46,217 nucleotides of DNA from Candidatus Cloacimonadota bacterium (GTDB lineage Bacteria > Cloacimonadota > Cloacimonadia > Cloacimonadales > Cloacimonadaceae): the NCBI GenBank assembly GCA_028695495.1, contig JAQVIX010000008.1:1-46217 (forward strand). The letters run 5' to 3'. Made by a program: the position numbers and the translations under genes. Every line of letters begins with the position of its first letter. Position 1 is the first letter of the stretch. This document shows positions 25,181-34,753 of this stretch, one piece after another. The notes under the pieces were generated by a model, which was given only the letters and a program-made list of their open reading frames with translations, was not told where the DNA came from and did not search any database.

Positions 25181-26367
25181 GCTCGTACTTCTTTTATCTT
25201 TTTGATGAGCGCAGGCACCACTTCAAAGAGGTCGCCCACAATGCCCAGATCCGCCACTTTGAAGATGGGAGCATCTGGATCTTTATTGATGGCAATGATA
25301 TAGTCTGAACTGCTCATGCCTGCCAAATGTTGGATTGCGCCACTAATGCCAATGGCGATATAGATGCCGGGCTTTACGGTTTTTCCGGTTTGCCCCACCT
25401 GATGGGAATAGGGGATCCATTCGGAATCTACCGCCGCACGGGAAGCGCCCACGGCACCCTCCAGCGCCTCTGCCAGCTCTTCGATCATGGCAAAGTTTTT
25501 GGCGTCTTTGATTCCTCTGCCTGCGGATACGATTACATTGGCATCGGTGATATTTACGAGCTTTGTTTTCTCTTTTTCAAAGCTGATAAAACGGCTGCAT
25601 TCGTCCAAAAGCTCAAAGCTTAGCTCCTCACGGATGATAATGCCATTGCGGCTATCATCCCGCGGCGGCGGATCCATCACCTTGTGCCTTACGGTTGCCA
25701 TCTGCGGACGGTGATTTGCCGTTATGATGGTAGCCATAATGTTGCCGCCAAAAGCAGGACGGGTTTGCAAGAGGTTACCGGTTTCGGCATCTATTTCCAA
25801 ACCGGTGCAATCCGCTGTTAAACCAGTATTTAGCTGAATCGCTACACGGGGGATAAAGCTGCGCCCAATCACTGTGGCACCTGCCAGGATGATGGAAGGT
25901 TTATACTTTTCTGCCAGATTGGACAGCGCTTCGGCATAAAGCTCATCTTTGAAATGCTTTAGCGCAGGGTCGTCAATCTGGATTACCTGATCCGCACCGT
26001 AGGCAATGAGTTCCTCGGCAATGCCATTGAGACCGTGCCCCAATACCACGGCAGTAAGCTCGCAGGCAAGCTGCTCTGCCAGCTCGCGCCCTTTTCCCAA
26101 AAGCTCGTGCACCACGCAGGCGAGGATGCCTTCACGCTGCTCGGCATATACCCAGATTCCTTTGTAGTCGGATTTGTCTATAGTTTGGGCACTTTTTTTG
26201 CGGATAATGATGGCGTCAAAAGGACAAGCCTGCACGCAGGCTCCACATAATACACATTTGTCAATATCAATTTCGGCGAGTTTGGCTTCTACCCGAATGG
26301 CACTATACGCGCAAGCTTTCAGGCAGGCACCACAACCAACGCACTTTTGGCTAATAACTTCAATCAT
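25177..26367 (-). CDS. etfA: Electron-transfer flavoprotein alpha subunit with N-terminal 2x[4Fe-4S] ferredoxin
   Basis: 396 residues. The first ~60 carry two ferredoxin motifs, CVGCGACLKAC and CVLCGACVQAC, each with a following CP/CA. The rest is EtfA: an NTP-like alpha/beta domain (VVLGHGLNGIAEELIAYGAD) and the C-terminal FAD domain with VSAGRGIKDAKNF, SHQVGQTGKTVKPGIYIAIG and the end INKDPDAPIFKVADLGIVGD. Ferredoxin-fused EtfA proteins occur in anaerobes that move electrons between dehydrogenases and ferredoxin or quinones. The partner EtfB is normally adjacent but is absent on either side here, so it must be encoded elsewhere. ATG 26367 has GGAGACA upstream, and a promoter at 26388-26413 serves the three-gene operon. 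Confidence 0.95.
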   Translation of the reverse strand: MIEVISQKCVGCGACLKACAYSAIRVEAKLAEIDIDKCVLCGACVQACPFDAIIIRKKSAQTIDKSDYKGIWVYAEQREGILACVVHELLGKGRELAEQLACELTAVVLGHGLNGIAEELIAYGADQVIQIDDPALKHFKDELYAEALSNLAEKYKPSIILAGATVIGRSFIPRVAIQLNTGLTADCTGLEIDAETGNLLQTRPAFGGNIMATIITANHRPQMATVRHKVMDPPPRDDSRNGIIIREELSFELLDECSRFISFEKEKTKLVNITDANVIVSAGRGIKDAKNFAMIEELAEALEGAVGASRAAVDSEWIPYSHQVGQTGKTVKPGIYIAIGISGAIQHLAGMSSSDYIIAINKDPDAPIFKVADLGIVGDLFEVVPALIKKIKEVRA

Positions 26368-26387
26368 TATTGTCTCCTGAGATATAC

Positions 26388-26413
26388 AGTATTTAGAACG
26401 CTTTTCTTGTCAA
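26388..26413 (-). promoter_or_regulatory. Candidate promoter of the etfA-amidohydrolase-queE operon
   Basis: A perfect TTGACA at 26413-26408 (minus strand), then possible -10 hexamers TACTGT (16-nt spacer) or TGTATA (19-nt spacer) just before the ribosome binding site. Spacing to the start is short, so the exact -10 is uncertain. Confidence 0.45.
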
Positions 26414-26840
26414 GGATTTTCGCTTGATACACAAAATTGTTAGGTGGTTTGTGGGTTTTGAAGTATTGGCTAAGCGGGGAGATAGTTCAAGAATTGCAAG
26501 AATTAGCACGGTTTTTGGGTGGCAGACCCCGATTAAGATGCTAAAGCAATCTCGTCATTGTTAATCCATTGTTTTTCTTTGCATTAGCTATGTTCTCGCT
26601 GCTTCCCCGTCCCTTCCCCGTCCATTGAACGGGTAACCAACGGGTAAATAGCGAGTTAGATGTCCCTTACTAAATTGGGCTGCCAATAAGTTGAATCCAT
26701 TTGAGGAGATTCATATTTGATAATAGGCTATGAAATATGACGGTTATAAATAATCATAAACCCCAGGCTTTTACAGGTTTAAAGCATATAAACAATGAAA
26801 GCTTGTACAGAGAATATCATGCTGGGCTGCCGAGCGGAGT
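26414..26840. other. Intergenic region without a gene
   Basis: No gene or etfB remnant seen. The stretch CTTCCCCGTCCCTTCCCCGT (about 26610-26630) with a nearby direct repeat AACGGGTAACCAACGGGTAA is the only patterned part. Confidence 0.55.
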
Positions 26841-27081
26841 GGCTGACCAGAAATGCCAAAAGCAAGCACGATATCTAACGAAATGAGAGTGTAGGGGCTT
26901 GAGTGTTTTGCGACCGCTTTTAACAAAGCGTGCGCACAGCACGCACAGTAATAAATTGATACTGCGTCCGTAATGATTACCTGTTGGGTATAAATTTCGG
27001 CGGGTTCAATGCCTTGAACCCCTACATTTAAGGTGTGGACATTTCTTGTTTTGCGGGTTTTATTGTGTTTCGGGACAGCCT
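26841..27081. mobile_element. MITE-like element, copy C (divergent)
   Basis: About 241 bp, from GGCTGACCAGAAATGCCAAA to CGGGACAGCCT. The ends are imperfect inverted repeats (AGGCTG[T/A]CC-GAAA). The interior matches copies A (41914) and B (42933): CACGATATCTAACGAAATG, AATTGATACTG-GTCCGTAAT, ATTTCGGCGGGTT, TGCCTTGAACCCCTACA and GTGTGGACATTTCTTGTT. It encodes no transposase, so it would be mobilised in trans. Frames across it are translations of the repeat. Confidence 0.65.
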
Positions 27082-27354
27082 CAGGTGCGGCGAGCATGCA
27101 AGACCATGGAGTTTAGCACCCCAGGAAAGCAGTTCCGCTTCACTCCACTGCTTGTGCCAAATCGGAGTTTAGCACCCTAGGGAAGGGCAAAGCATGCCAG
27201 CCCTTGGAGTTCAAACGCCGCCGACGCCTTACACAAGCGACATTGACTTCAAGCGGCGGGCACAAACCAAGTTCGTGAAGTCTATGGCGGCTGTAAATCC
27301 CGATAAAGGCATTCATATCTTGCCGCCATAAACTCCACGGGCAAACGTTCTACA
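27082..27354. other. Short-repeat tract downstream of the MITE-like copy
   Basis: No gene. It contains two copies of the palindrome-derived CAAATCGGAGTTTAGCACCC motif (about 27111 and 27158), also found near 37068 and inverted near 9722 and 42328, and GGCGGCAAG-type stretches. Confidence 0.5.
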
Positions 27355-28143
27355 TTATTGCAAGTGGATTTTGCCGCTTTGGATTTGCCGGAAAAATCGG
27401 AGCTGCCAATCTTGTATATCTCTGAATGACTCAGCTTGTTTCCAATTATTGTAGCTATCCGACAATGCCGCCACTGCCAGTGAGCCAGCTTCTTTCTTGG
27501 TGTAATTTATAGCATACAAGGCAATCCAGTATTCTAGCCGCAGTTTATCCAGATGCTGCCAAACCTTTCTGTAGATCGAGTATTTCCGGTCAGATCCGGC
27601 AAGTTGCACGATATTCTTATACGTTTCCTCATAGATGTAACAATCCTCAAACTCACAATCTACCAAGTAGTTATCGGGACTTTCGTTGGAAGTCCAGGTG
27701 ATTTTGTAGTTTGCATCGTAATTGAATCTGGGAAAATTGACCTCAAACTCGCTTGGAATCAGGACATTGCCTTGGTGCGTTTTTCCATTCATCACAAATG
27801 AATAGTTGCAGCTTTCACCCGGCGCTACAAAAGGCCTAGGCTCAGAATAATCATTAAGGTATATATAGTTAAAGAAATAGACTTCACCCATCTCCTCGTT
27901 TAAGAAGTAATCCATCGGATACGGTGTTCCGTTGATAGTGATTTCATCAACCGGACTTATGGAGACCAATAAGAACATCTGATCCCAGACACCCATGTAT
28001 TGAACTGCGCTGTTGATGATTAGCGTATATTCGCCCTTTTGCATCCAATTTTCGGCGGTAAAATCTGGCGTCGTTGTCTTCTTACCACAGCCGGCAATCA
28101 GCAAGATAAGCGGCAAGAGTAAGATCAAAATACTGCGTTTCAT
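27355..28143 (-). CDS. Lipoprotein, unknown function (paralogue 1)
   Basis: 262 residues with a lipoprotein signal peptide: a basic start MKRS, a hydrophobic stretch and the lipobox LIAG-C with Cys19. The mature part is rich in aromatic and acidic residues and mostly beta (FNYIYLND, NYSFVMNGKTHQGNVLIP), so probably an immunoglobulin-like or other beta sandwich at the cell surface or periplasm. It shares the N-terminal signal, the domain plan and the C-terminal FFRQIQSGKIHLQ with the gene immediately upstream on the strand, so the two arose by tandem duplication. No enzyme motif. ATG is preceded by AAGGAG. Confidence 0.8.
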   Translation of the reverse strand: MKRSILILLLPLILLIAGCGKKTTTPDFTAENWMQKGEYTLIINSAVQYMGVWDQMFLLVSISPVDEITINGTPYPMDYFLNEEMGEVYFFNYIYLNDYSEPRPFVAPGESCNYSFVMNGKTHQGNVLIPSEFEVNFPRFNYDANYKITWTSNESPDNYLVDCEFEDCYIYEETYKNIVQLAGSDRKYSIYRKVWQHLDKLRLEYWIALYAINYTKKEAGSLAVAALSDSYNNWKQAESFRDIQDWQLRFFRQIQSGKIHLQ

Positions 28144-28179
28144 GTGTTTCTCCTTATGCGTTTATCGTATAATAAGCTT

Positions 28180-28208
28180 AAAAGGGGCAGATAGGGCTAT
28201 CTGCCCCT
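28180..28208 (-). terminator. Intrinsic terminator or attenuator between the lipoprotein genes
   Basis: Minus strand: AGGGGCAGATA, loop GCCC, TATCTGCCCCT, then TTTAAG: an 11-bp perfect stem 12 nt after the stop of the gene ending at 28220. Confidence 0.7.
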
Positions 28209-28219
28209 AAAATTCAAGC

Positions 28220-29026
28220 TTAGTTCAGAATGATTTTGCCGCTTTGGATTTGCCGGAAAAGCTGCTTACACTTTTGCTTTAGCTCTGCTTTGGAGTAAGG
28301 CATTATTGTGCCTTTTTCCTGCGGTCCATGATGATAGCTACTATGCGGGTAAATGGATATCGCCAGGTTATCATCCTTTTTCAGGTAATTCACGGCATTA
28401 TGATTTACATTGTAATACAGACCTTCTCTAACAAAGATCTGCCAGCCGCTTTTGGAGTTAGTGTATTTTTGCGCAGTATTATCAAGCTGAACAAGGTCTT
28501 CGAAATCCGAGAGCTCACCCCAATCGTCCCTAAATGAGTAGTCAATCATATAAAAATGGGGTTTTTTGGCAGAGTTCCAGGAAAGGGTATAATATGTATC
28601 AAAATCGAAGGCAGGGAAAACTACAGATGGTTCTGAAGGCACCCGGATGGAACCGGAATAGTTTTTCCCGTCCATCTGGAATGAATACTTAAACATTTTG
28701 TTTGGTGCAACCTGGTTCTCCGGATTTTCAAACAATTCATACAGGAAATGATGGTGATATCCAGTTTCTTCATCAATTCCGTCATAAACCAATTCGTATG
28801 TATCGCCATTGATGGTGATAGTGCTAACAGGCTGTTTTGCAAGCAATACACCAATCTGGTGATATCCGCTTTCGGGGAGCTTGTAGCTATCAAGCATCAG
28901 TAAATAGTCGCCAGTGGGGGCGAAGCCAGTTTGGGAAAAATCGGGAACGGTAGGCGTTTTGTCTTTGCTGCAAGCAGCCAAGAGCAAAGCGAGCAATAGC
29001 GTTATAACAAAAATACTGCGTTTCAT
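28220..29026 (-). CDS. Lipoprotein, unknown function (paralogue 2)
   Basis: 268 residues from ATG 29026, chosen because AGGAGACC lies upstream; an ATG 39 nt earlier has no site. Lipoprotein signal peptide with Cys19 (LLAA-C). The mature domain is a beta-rich sandwich-like sequence with an aspartate/tyrosine-rich middle (GYHHHFLYELFENPE) and ends LFRQIQSGKIILN, as its neighbour does. The closest relative is therefore the next gene on the strand. Members of this pair probably act at the outer membrane or cell surface, but the ligand is unknown. Confidence 0.8.
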   Translation of the reverse strand: MKRSIFVITLLLALLLAACSKDKTPTVPDFSQTGFAPTGDYLLMLDSYKLPESGYHQIGVLLAKQPVSTITINGDTYELVYDGIDEETGYHHHFLYELFENPENQVAPNKMFKYSFQMDGKNYSGSIRVPSEPSVVFPAFDFDTYYTLSWNSAKKPHFYMIDYSFRDDWGELSDFEDLVQLDNTAQKYTNSKSGWQIFVREGLYYNVNHNAVNYLKKDDNLAISIYPHSSYHHGPQEKGTIMPYSKAELKQKCKQLFRQIQSGKIILN

Positions 29027-29142
29027 GTGGTCTCCTCTGTTTGTAATTCTTAATGATTGCAGCATTGTAAAAGCAAATTATTTTGTCAAGCAGAAAGATT
29101 TGAAAAATACTATGAAAAGAAAGGTGGCTGTTTTACCCTCAT

Positions 29143-29175
29143 AAAAAAACGGGCTGCCTTGTGAAGGGCAGCCCG
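29143..29175 (-). terminator. Intrinsic terminator of the C25-family gene
   Basis: Minus strand: CGGGCTGCC, 8-nt loop, GGCAGCCCG, then TTTTTTT; 24 nt past the stop codon at 29199. Strong 9-bp GC-rich stem. Confidence 0.88.
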
Positions 29176-29198
29176 CTTCTCTTACAAGCTTTATCTTG

Positions 29199-32100
29199 CT
29201 ATTTCATAAGGATCATTTTGCGGGATTTGCTATAGCTGCCGGTTTCCAGACGATAGAAATAGATGCCGGAAGCTACGGACTTGCCGCTCTTATCTTTGCC
29301 ATCCCATACCAGGTGGTGTTCACCAGCGGGATAGTCTGTATTTGCCAATTGGCGTACGAGCTGTCCCTTGGTATTGTAGATATTCAAGCGGGCGCGGGAG
29401 GCATTTGCCAGCGAGAAGGCGATGGTAGTAGTGGGGTTGAAGGGATTTGGGTAGTTTTGCTTCAAACCCGTGGTAAGCGCCGGACTCTGGCTATCCTCAT
29501 TTGCTTCGTATGGGAATCTTACATTCAGGATGTTCGATGCTCCGCCTTCGTAGTAATCCATGTATATGGGGGATATGTAGAATTGGTATATACCTTCCAG
29601 CTCGAAGACTTCGCCATAGCTGAAATCTTCGGTATAGGCAGCCAGCTCGAAGGGACCGGAATCGAAGCGGCGATATATACGGTAGCCAGTTATATTGAAT
29701 AAAGTACCGGAAGGCTCTACCCACATCATCAGGAATTGACCGGTATCGTTATCCACCATAAAGCTGAGGTTATCCACTGTGGGCATATCTATTAGCACAA
29801 ATTCCGTGGTGTGCGTGGGATTGGCAATGCTGATCTGTACGTTATTCAGAGTAGAACTCTGGTGATTTGGCATGGTGGCGGTAACGGAATGGGTACCATT
29901 TGGCAGGTACAGCCGGAAATTGCCATTGTTCTTTACGGAGCCGATATAGTTTTGATTTGAATAAACCAATCCCTGAGATGGATTAGCATCCGAGCTGGAG
30001 GTTACAATTCCTTGCAGATGTCCGGTTTTCAGGTTTACGCCGGTTAGCTCGAAATTATCGATAAACCAGCCGTAGGATACTACGTCGCCATTGGTGCCCA
30101 TGCGGAAGCGGAAGATTACTTCCTGTTCGCTATACTGAGAGAGATCAAAGCTTGCGGTAATCCAAGCTTGGCTATTGCCGCTCCAGCCGGGCTGACCGCT
30201 CAAAACGGTGATGCTGGGGGTATTGTACCCTTCATTTGGGCTTAGAAGTTGCCAGCTTTGTCCGCCATTGGTAGAGATGCATACGTTTGCGCCGTCGTAT
30301 TGGCTTTCGGTATCGTAATAGTGTTTGAAGCTGAGGGTGCTGCTCTGGGAAAGAGTATATTTGGGGGTGTAGAGATTGTAGATCATGTTGTTCATATACT
30401 CTTCCTGCAAGCTGGTGCCCCATACCTTTTCACCGGTCAAAGGAGGCACATAGATGGGTATTCCCCAGCTCCAGCCGGCTTCGGTAGTAAATCCGCCATT
30501 ATCCAGTTCAAAGTCGTTTGACAAGCTGGATTGATTGTAAGGGATGTAGAAGTTTACATCCATGGCGGGACCGCTTTCCGGCACGGCAGAGGCAAACATG
30601 GAGATATATCCCGGTTCCAGATTAACATCAGTGAAATCCAGATCAAACACCGCTTGCATTATCTTATGAGCGGGAATGCTGGGAATGCTAATCTGCGGAT
30701 TGCCAATATTCAGGCTGCTTTGATCCGTACTGAGATTTACCACTACATTATGCGCATCTACCTGGCTATTGTTTTTGATATTTACGATGAGCTGCACGTT
30801 TTCGTTGGGATCGATAATACCATCGAAATTACCATCAAAATCGCTCATCATAAAGGAATGATATTGCAGGTTGTTGGCTTCCACGCGCACGGTAAAGCTT
30901 CTGGTCCATACGCGCTCTTCGGATATTACATCCAGATCAAAGCTTACATTGTGTTCTGAAGGGCAATCTTCGGCAACGCTAAATACGAAGGGTGTGCGGT
31001 TTACGCTTGCTATTTCAGGCTCCAGATCATAATAATTGGATTCGCCATTGATGATGGTTACGTAAGGATCGTGGCAGGAAAGCACGGCAGATACATCGGT
31101 AGCCGGCACATTGCCATTATTTATCAGCATTATGCCCAGGTTTACGCTTTCGCCGGGTTCCACGGGGCGCTCGCCGCCATTTACGTAGGTTTCGTCGATG
31201 GCTATATTGGCTGTTTCGTAATAGATGGGCACGTTTGTAATATACAGGGCTTTGCCATTGCTAAGGGGAGCCGCAGCAGTGGGATAGGTATTATTGAAGG
31301 TATATTCCAGTCCGCGGGTTCCGGTATGGTCTTCAATGCCGATGGTGGAGTAGTTTCCGTGTTTATTTCCAGATTGCACGTCCACATTATTGAAGGTATG
31401 ATACTGGAACTTGATGGGACCATCTCCCAGCGAGGTGGGGTAAGCAGTTTGGTCGTAAAGAATTACTTGGAAGGTTTCCGGCGAACTATTGTTATAGCCA
31501 TTCTTCAGGTTGTACCATTCTACGATAAAGGCATGGTTGTTTCTATCAAAATAGGTATAAATCCCGCTGCCGCTATGGGTAGCAAGGTCGTCCCAGAAGG
31601 GGGCAATCATCGGGCTGGGTCCCATGGCGCCGGGCAGGCGGAAGTTTCTAAACTCGGCATTTTCGGATACACCCAGGGCGATGAAGCCATTGGAACATAC
31701 GGTAATCTGACCATATAGCCTGCCATAAAACTGGAAGGGGAAGGGCAGATTTACCACGGCGAGGGATGTGGCGCCCACCTGGTCTCCTTCGGTGCTGGTA
31801 TAGGGGTCGTTTATAGTAAGCGGAGTGCCCAAGCCACCAGCGGGAGGGGCTATTTCAAACCAGCTGTATTGCGGGCATTCGGGATATGCGGTATCCGTCC
31901 AGTCGTAAATTACATAGCCATAAGTATCCGGACCCAGCGGGTCGGTGGAGGTAACGGTGCCCACGGTAAGGGTAAAGTGCACTATCTGCTCAAAACCATC
32001 CTCGTTGTACAGCTTCATATACAGAGGAATTACCATGCCGGGCAGGGTTTCCGGTCGCAGCCATACCGAGAAGTTATTATCTGTAGTATAGGCGATGGTG

Positions 32101-34649
32101 CCTATGCCCAGGGTACCAAAATAAGCGGTATTATCCTGCACAGAAAGCAGGTCGTTCATAGTATAAAGACGGGCATATACGTTGGAAACCACCGCAGCGC
32201 CATTATTTACCACACTTACGTTGATGGCGGCGCTTTCATTTGGGTCCAGCTTGCCATTATGATCATCCACTACTTCCAGGCTAATGAAATTCACCTTGGC
32301 GGCTTCCACTTCGATGAATTCCGAGATGTCGTAGTTATTACCCTGGTCGTCCGTAAGGATGAGATGCAGGCGCATAAGCCCATGATGCGGAGCGTTGGGA
32401 CCCACCTTGAGCACGATGGGGCTGAAGTTATTGCCGGTAGCGCCACCCAAGATTTGGGGATAGCTGATCTGATCTTGCAGTATCTCTACCCATTCGGTAT
32501 TGCTGGTGGCGATTCCGGTAACGCCGCTTACGGGTTCGCTGCCGGTATTTTTGAGTCCAAAGAAGATTTCCAAAGTTTCGCCAGCAGTGGCGATGCCGTT
32601 GTTATTTCCGCTGGAAGCGCCGGTATTATCATCATCGATAATGATGGCGGCTGGTACCAGGGTATCCATATCCACGATGGTAATGGTCTTTTGCAGGGGC
32701 TTGTAATTGTGCATACTTACGGTAATTACAGCATCGCCGGCATTCATTACTTCTGGCAATACCAATACCACGGTGCCATCCTCGCGGGTATAGCCACGGG
32801 AAAGGATATTTTGCCCCTGCGAAAGGGTAACCGAGGCTTCTGCCACGGGCATCCAGCTGGCGTCATTTACCACCACGTCCAAAAGGGAAAGCCCCACGGG
32901 GATGATGTCCTCTGAAGTCATCTGGAATATTTCCGGCGGTTTTACAAATACTTCCATGGTGGGATCCCCCATCAGGTTGCACCAGTGGGTAAATCTCTCG
33001 GCATTTAGCGGCGAGGATACGCCAAAGATTTGCCAGGTATAGAGCCTGCCATGCAAAAGCGCTTCGCCCATGGTGCGCATGCCGGTAGAAATAGCACCGT
33101 GGAAAATGCCGCCGTGAATTACGTTATTGAAGGTGGTATGCGTACTGGAGGTAGCCATGCCGATGCCGGTAACAGCGCCTTTGGGTGCAGCTACAGTACC
33201 ATAGCGGATAATCTGCTCGCTTTCTGCCAAACCGTTAAAGTTTCCAGAACCGCAGGTAATGGTAACGGTATGCGGCAGCTTATATCCATTATTGATCGAG
33301 CCTTCTGGTGGCGGAACGTAATCGATATAACCGCGGAAGCTATAAAAGGCGATGCCCTGATTGAAGGCATTATTGATGGCGCCGGAGAAGTTGCCAAATT
33401 CAGGTCCGTATTGTTCAGTAAAGGTAGCGTTTGGGTTTACTTCCAGCAGTATTTCTTTCACATATTTATTGATGTATTGGCAAGAGATGCCGGAGGGGGA
33501 AGTATCGCCCACCAAAAGTGAATGGTTCAGCCAGCCGGCGGTATCCACGTTTATATCGCGCTCATACAGGAATATTTTATTTAAGATTACCAGGAATTGG
33601 GAGCTATTTTCCACCGAGATGCGCCCGATAAATACATCACCCAGCATATCGCCGGTATTCATAAAGCTGTAAGGGTAATCCGTACTGCCGCCATTATTGG
33701 TAAAACAGGGGATGGTAAAGCTCCCGCTGGTATCCCCGATAAGCACCACAAAATCCGGACGCGTGGCGGTATTATTATAGCGAGTGCGGATATAGGTCTG
33801 GATGGAACTGGTAGAAGTTCCAGCGCTATTGGCAGCCGTGGTGGCGATATCCACATCTGCGCCTTTTTGTCTTTTCCACAATACGTAGGCGTTTAGGGCG
33901 TTCAGGAAGGTGGCATCGGTAGTATTACCGTGGATTAAAAGGTAGCGTGGCGGGGTGCTGGCGAACATGAGATCGCGATAGTCATCAAAGTTTTGAATGA
34001 AGGAATCGTAAATGGTTTCAAAGCTCTTGGATACATAAGTAACGGGAGCGGAAAGTTCGTTTACACCCGGTTCATCCGTAAAGTTTACTTTGATCTGCAT
34101 ATTGTTATATACACGCAGCTGCTGAGTGCTGGGATCGTAAACAAAGGGATTTACCTGGATGGTTACGATACGCAATTCACGCAAAATCATGGGGTCGCTA
34201 TATTCTATTTGTGCAGAAGGATACAGGCTTCCAGCGCCATAAAATGCGGCATTCTTTACAAAGCCTTTGGGGCTATCCAGCTCCTGCCCCTGCTGCAGAG
34301 GATAGGCATTAAATAGGTTTAAGATGCTATATTCGGAATCCTGCACCTGGATATTTACTCTTCCAGTGTGCGGGATGGCGATACTGGTGGAGATGGTGGG
34401 TAGCTCTGGCAAGCCGCTCTCCATCAAGGTTCCGCTATCTGGCATCAGAATGCGGTGATAGGTATTTCCACCTTGTATTTCTTCCAGAACCTCATAGTCT
34501 GGCAAACTGAAATTCAGTGTCATTTCTTGAGAGTTTTTGTTCTTAATCTCAAAGGCAGATTTGTAGGAAACCAGTCCCATATCAAAATCTGCCGCAAGGG
34601 CGCACCCGATAAACAGGGTTAATAGCGTCAGTAACAGTAGCTTTTTCAT
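29199..34649 (-). CDS. Giant secreted gingipain-family (C25) protein with FlgD-like C-terminal domain
   Basis: 1816 residues from ATG 34649 (GAGG upstream; an ATG at 34691 has no good site). Signal peptide about 1-20 (LLLLTLLTLFIGCALAA). A propeptide-like beta region runs to ~230. The C25-type domain at ~232-585 has the family's PPRYLLIHG and WCNLMGDPTME. Catalytic Cys appears at 466 (TITCGSGNF), but the family GHG motif with catalytic His reads SFRGY (Arg439), so classical activity may be lost or altered. Then Ig-like and carbohydrate-binding-like beta domains (an MAM/immune-inhibitor-like stretch near the C-terminal third) and a final ~85-residue FlgD-like type-IX-style domain (QNYPNPFNPTTTIAF, GIYFYRLETG). 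Likely surface-attached or exported. Its own terminator lies downstream. Confidence 0.88.
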   Translation of the reverse strand: MKKLLLLTLLTLFIGCALAADFDMGLVSYKSAFEIKNKNSQEMTLNFSLPDYEVLEEIQGGNTYHRILMPDSGTLMESGLPELPTISTSIAIPHTGRVNIQVQDSEYSILNLFNAYPLQQGQELDSPKGFVKNAAFYGAGSLYPSAQIEYSDPMILRELRIVTIQVNPFVYDPSTQQLRVYNNMQIKVNFTDEPGVNELSAPVTYVSKSFETIYDSFIQNFDDYRDLMFASTPPRYLLIHGNTTDATFLNALNAYVLWKRQKGADVDIATTAANSAGTSTSSIQTYIRTRYNNTATRPDFVVLIGDTSGSFTIPCFTNNGGSTDYPYSFMNTGDMLGDVFIGRISVENSSQFLVILNKIFLYERDINVDTAGWLNHSLLVGDTSPSGISCQYINKYVKEILLEVNPNATFTEQYGPEFGNFSGAINNAFNQGIAFYSFRGYIDYVPPPEGSINNGYKLPHTVTITCGSGNFNGLAESEQIIRYGTVAAPKGAVTGIGMATSSTHTTFNNVIHGGIFHGAISTGMRTMGEALLHGRLYTWQIFGVSSPLNAERFTHWCNLMGDPTMEVFVKPPEIFQMTSEDIIPVGLSLLDVVVNDASWMPVAEASVTLSQGQNILSRGYTREDGTVVLVLPEVMNAGDAVITVSMHNYKPLQKTITIVDMDTLVPAAIIIDDDNTGASSGNNNGIATAGETLEIFFGLKNTGSEPVSGVTGIATSNTEWVEILQDQISYPQILGGATGNNFSPIVLKVGPNAPHHGLMRLHLILTDDQGNNYDISEFIEVEAAKVNFISLEVVDDHNGKLDPNESAAINVSVVNNGAAVVSNVYARLYTMNDLLSVQDNTAYFGTLGIGTIAYTTDNNFSVWLRPETLPGMVIPLYMKLYNEDGFEQIVHFTLTVGTVTSTDPLGPDTYGYVIYDWTDTAYPECPQYSWFEIAPPAGGLGTPLTINDPYTSTEGDQVGATSLAVVNLPFPFQFYGRLYGQITVCSNGFIALGVSENAEFRNFRLPGAMGPSPMIAPFWDDLATHSGSGIYTYFDRNNHAFIVEWYNLKNGYNNSSPETFQVILYDQTAYPTSLGDGPIKFQYHTFNNVDVQSGNKHGNYSTIGIEDHTGTRGLEYTFNNTYPTAAAPLSNGKALYITNVPIYYETANIAIDETYVNGGERPVEPGESVNLGIMLINNGNVPATDVSAVLSCHDPYVTIINGESNYYDLEPEIASVNRTPFVFSVAEDCPSEHNVSFDLDVISEERVWTRSFTVRVEANNLQYHSFMMSDFDGNFDGIIDPNENVQLIVNIKNNSQVDAHNVVVNLSTDQSSLNIGNPQISIPSIPAHKIMQAVFDLDFTDVNLEPGYISMFASAVPESGPAMDVNFYIPYNQSSLSNDFELDNGGFTTEAGWSWGIPIYVPPLTGEKVWGTSLQEEYMNNMIYNLYTPKYTLSQSSTLSFKHYYDTESQYDGANVCISTNGGQSWQLLSPNEGYNTPSITVLSGQPGWSGNSQAWITASFDLSQYSEQEVIFRFRMGTNGDVVSYGWFIDNFELTGVNLKTGHLQGIVTSSSDANPSQGLVYSNQNYIGSVKNNGNFRLYLPNGTHSVTATMPNHQSSTLNNVQISIANPTHTTEFVLIDMPTVDNLSFMVDNDTGQFLMMWVEPSGTLFNITGYRIYRRFDSGPFELAAYTEDFSYGEVFELEGIYQFYISPIYMDYYEGGASNILNVRFPYEANEDSQSPALTTGLKQNYPNPFNPTTTIAFSLANASRARLNIYNTKGQLVRQLANTDYPAGEHHLVWDGKDKSGKSVASGIYFYRLETGSYSKSRKMILMK

Positions 34650-34753
34650 ATTTTTAACCTCGGCTGGGTTTAGAGTTATTTTGTGTTTCATGCAAGATGC
34701 GTTCCTAAAGAATAATTATTTAAGCATAGGGGCAGCGCTGCGGTGGCAGTGCA

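Noticed and set aside
26771-27097. 108-residue minus-strand open frame
   Set aside because: It lies over MITE-like copy C; equivalent frames over copies A and B exist only because of the repeat. No ribosome binding site.
31869-32915. 348-residue plus-strand frame inside the C25 gene
   Set aside because: Antisense to a well-supported gene; it has no motif or ribosome binding site.
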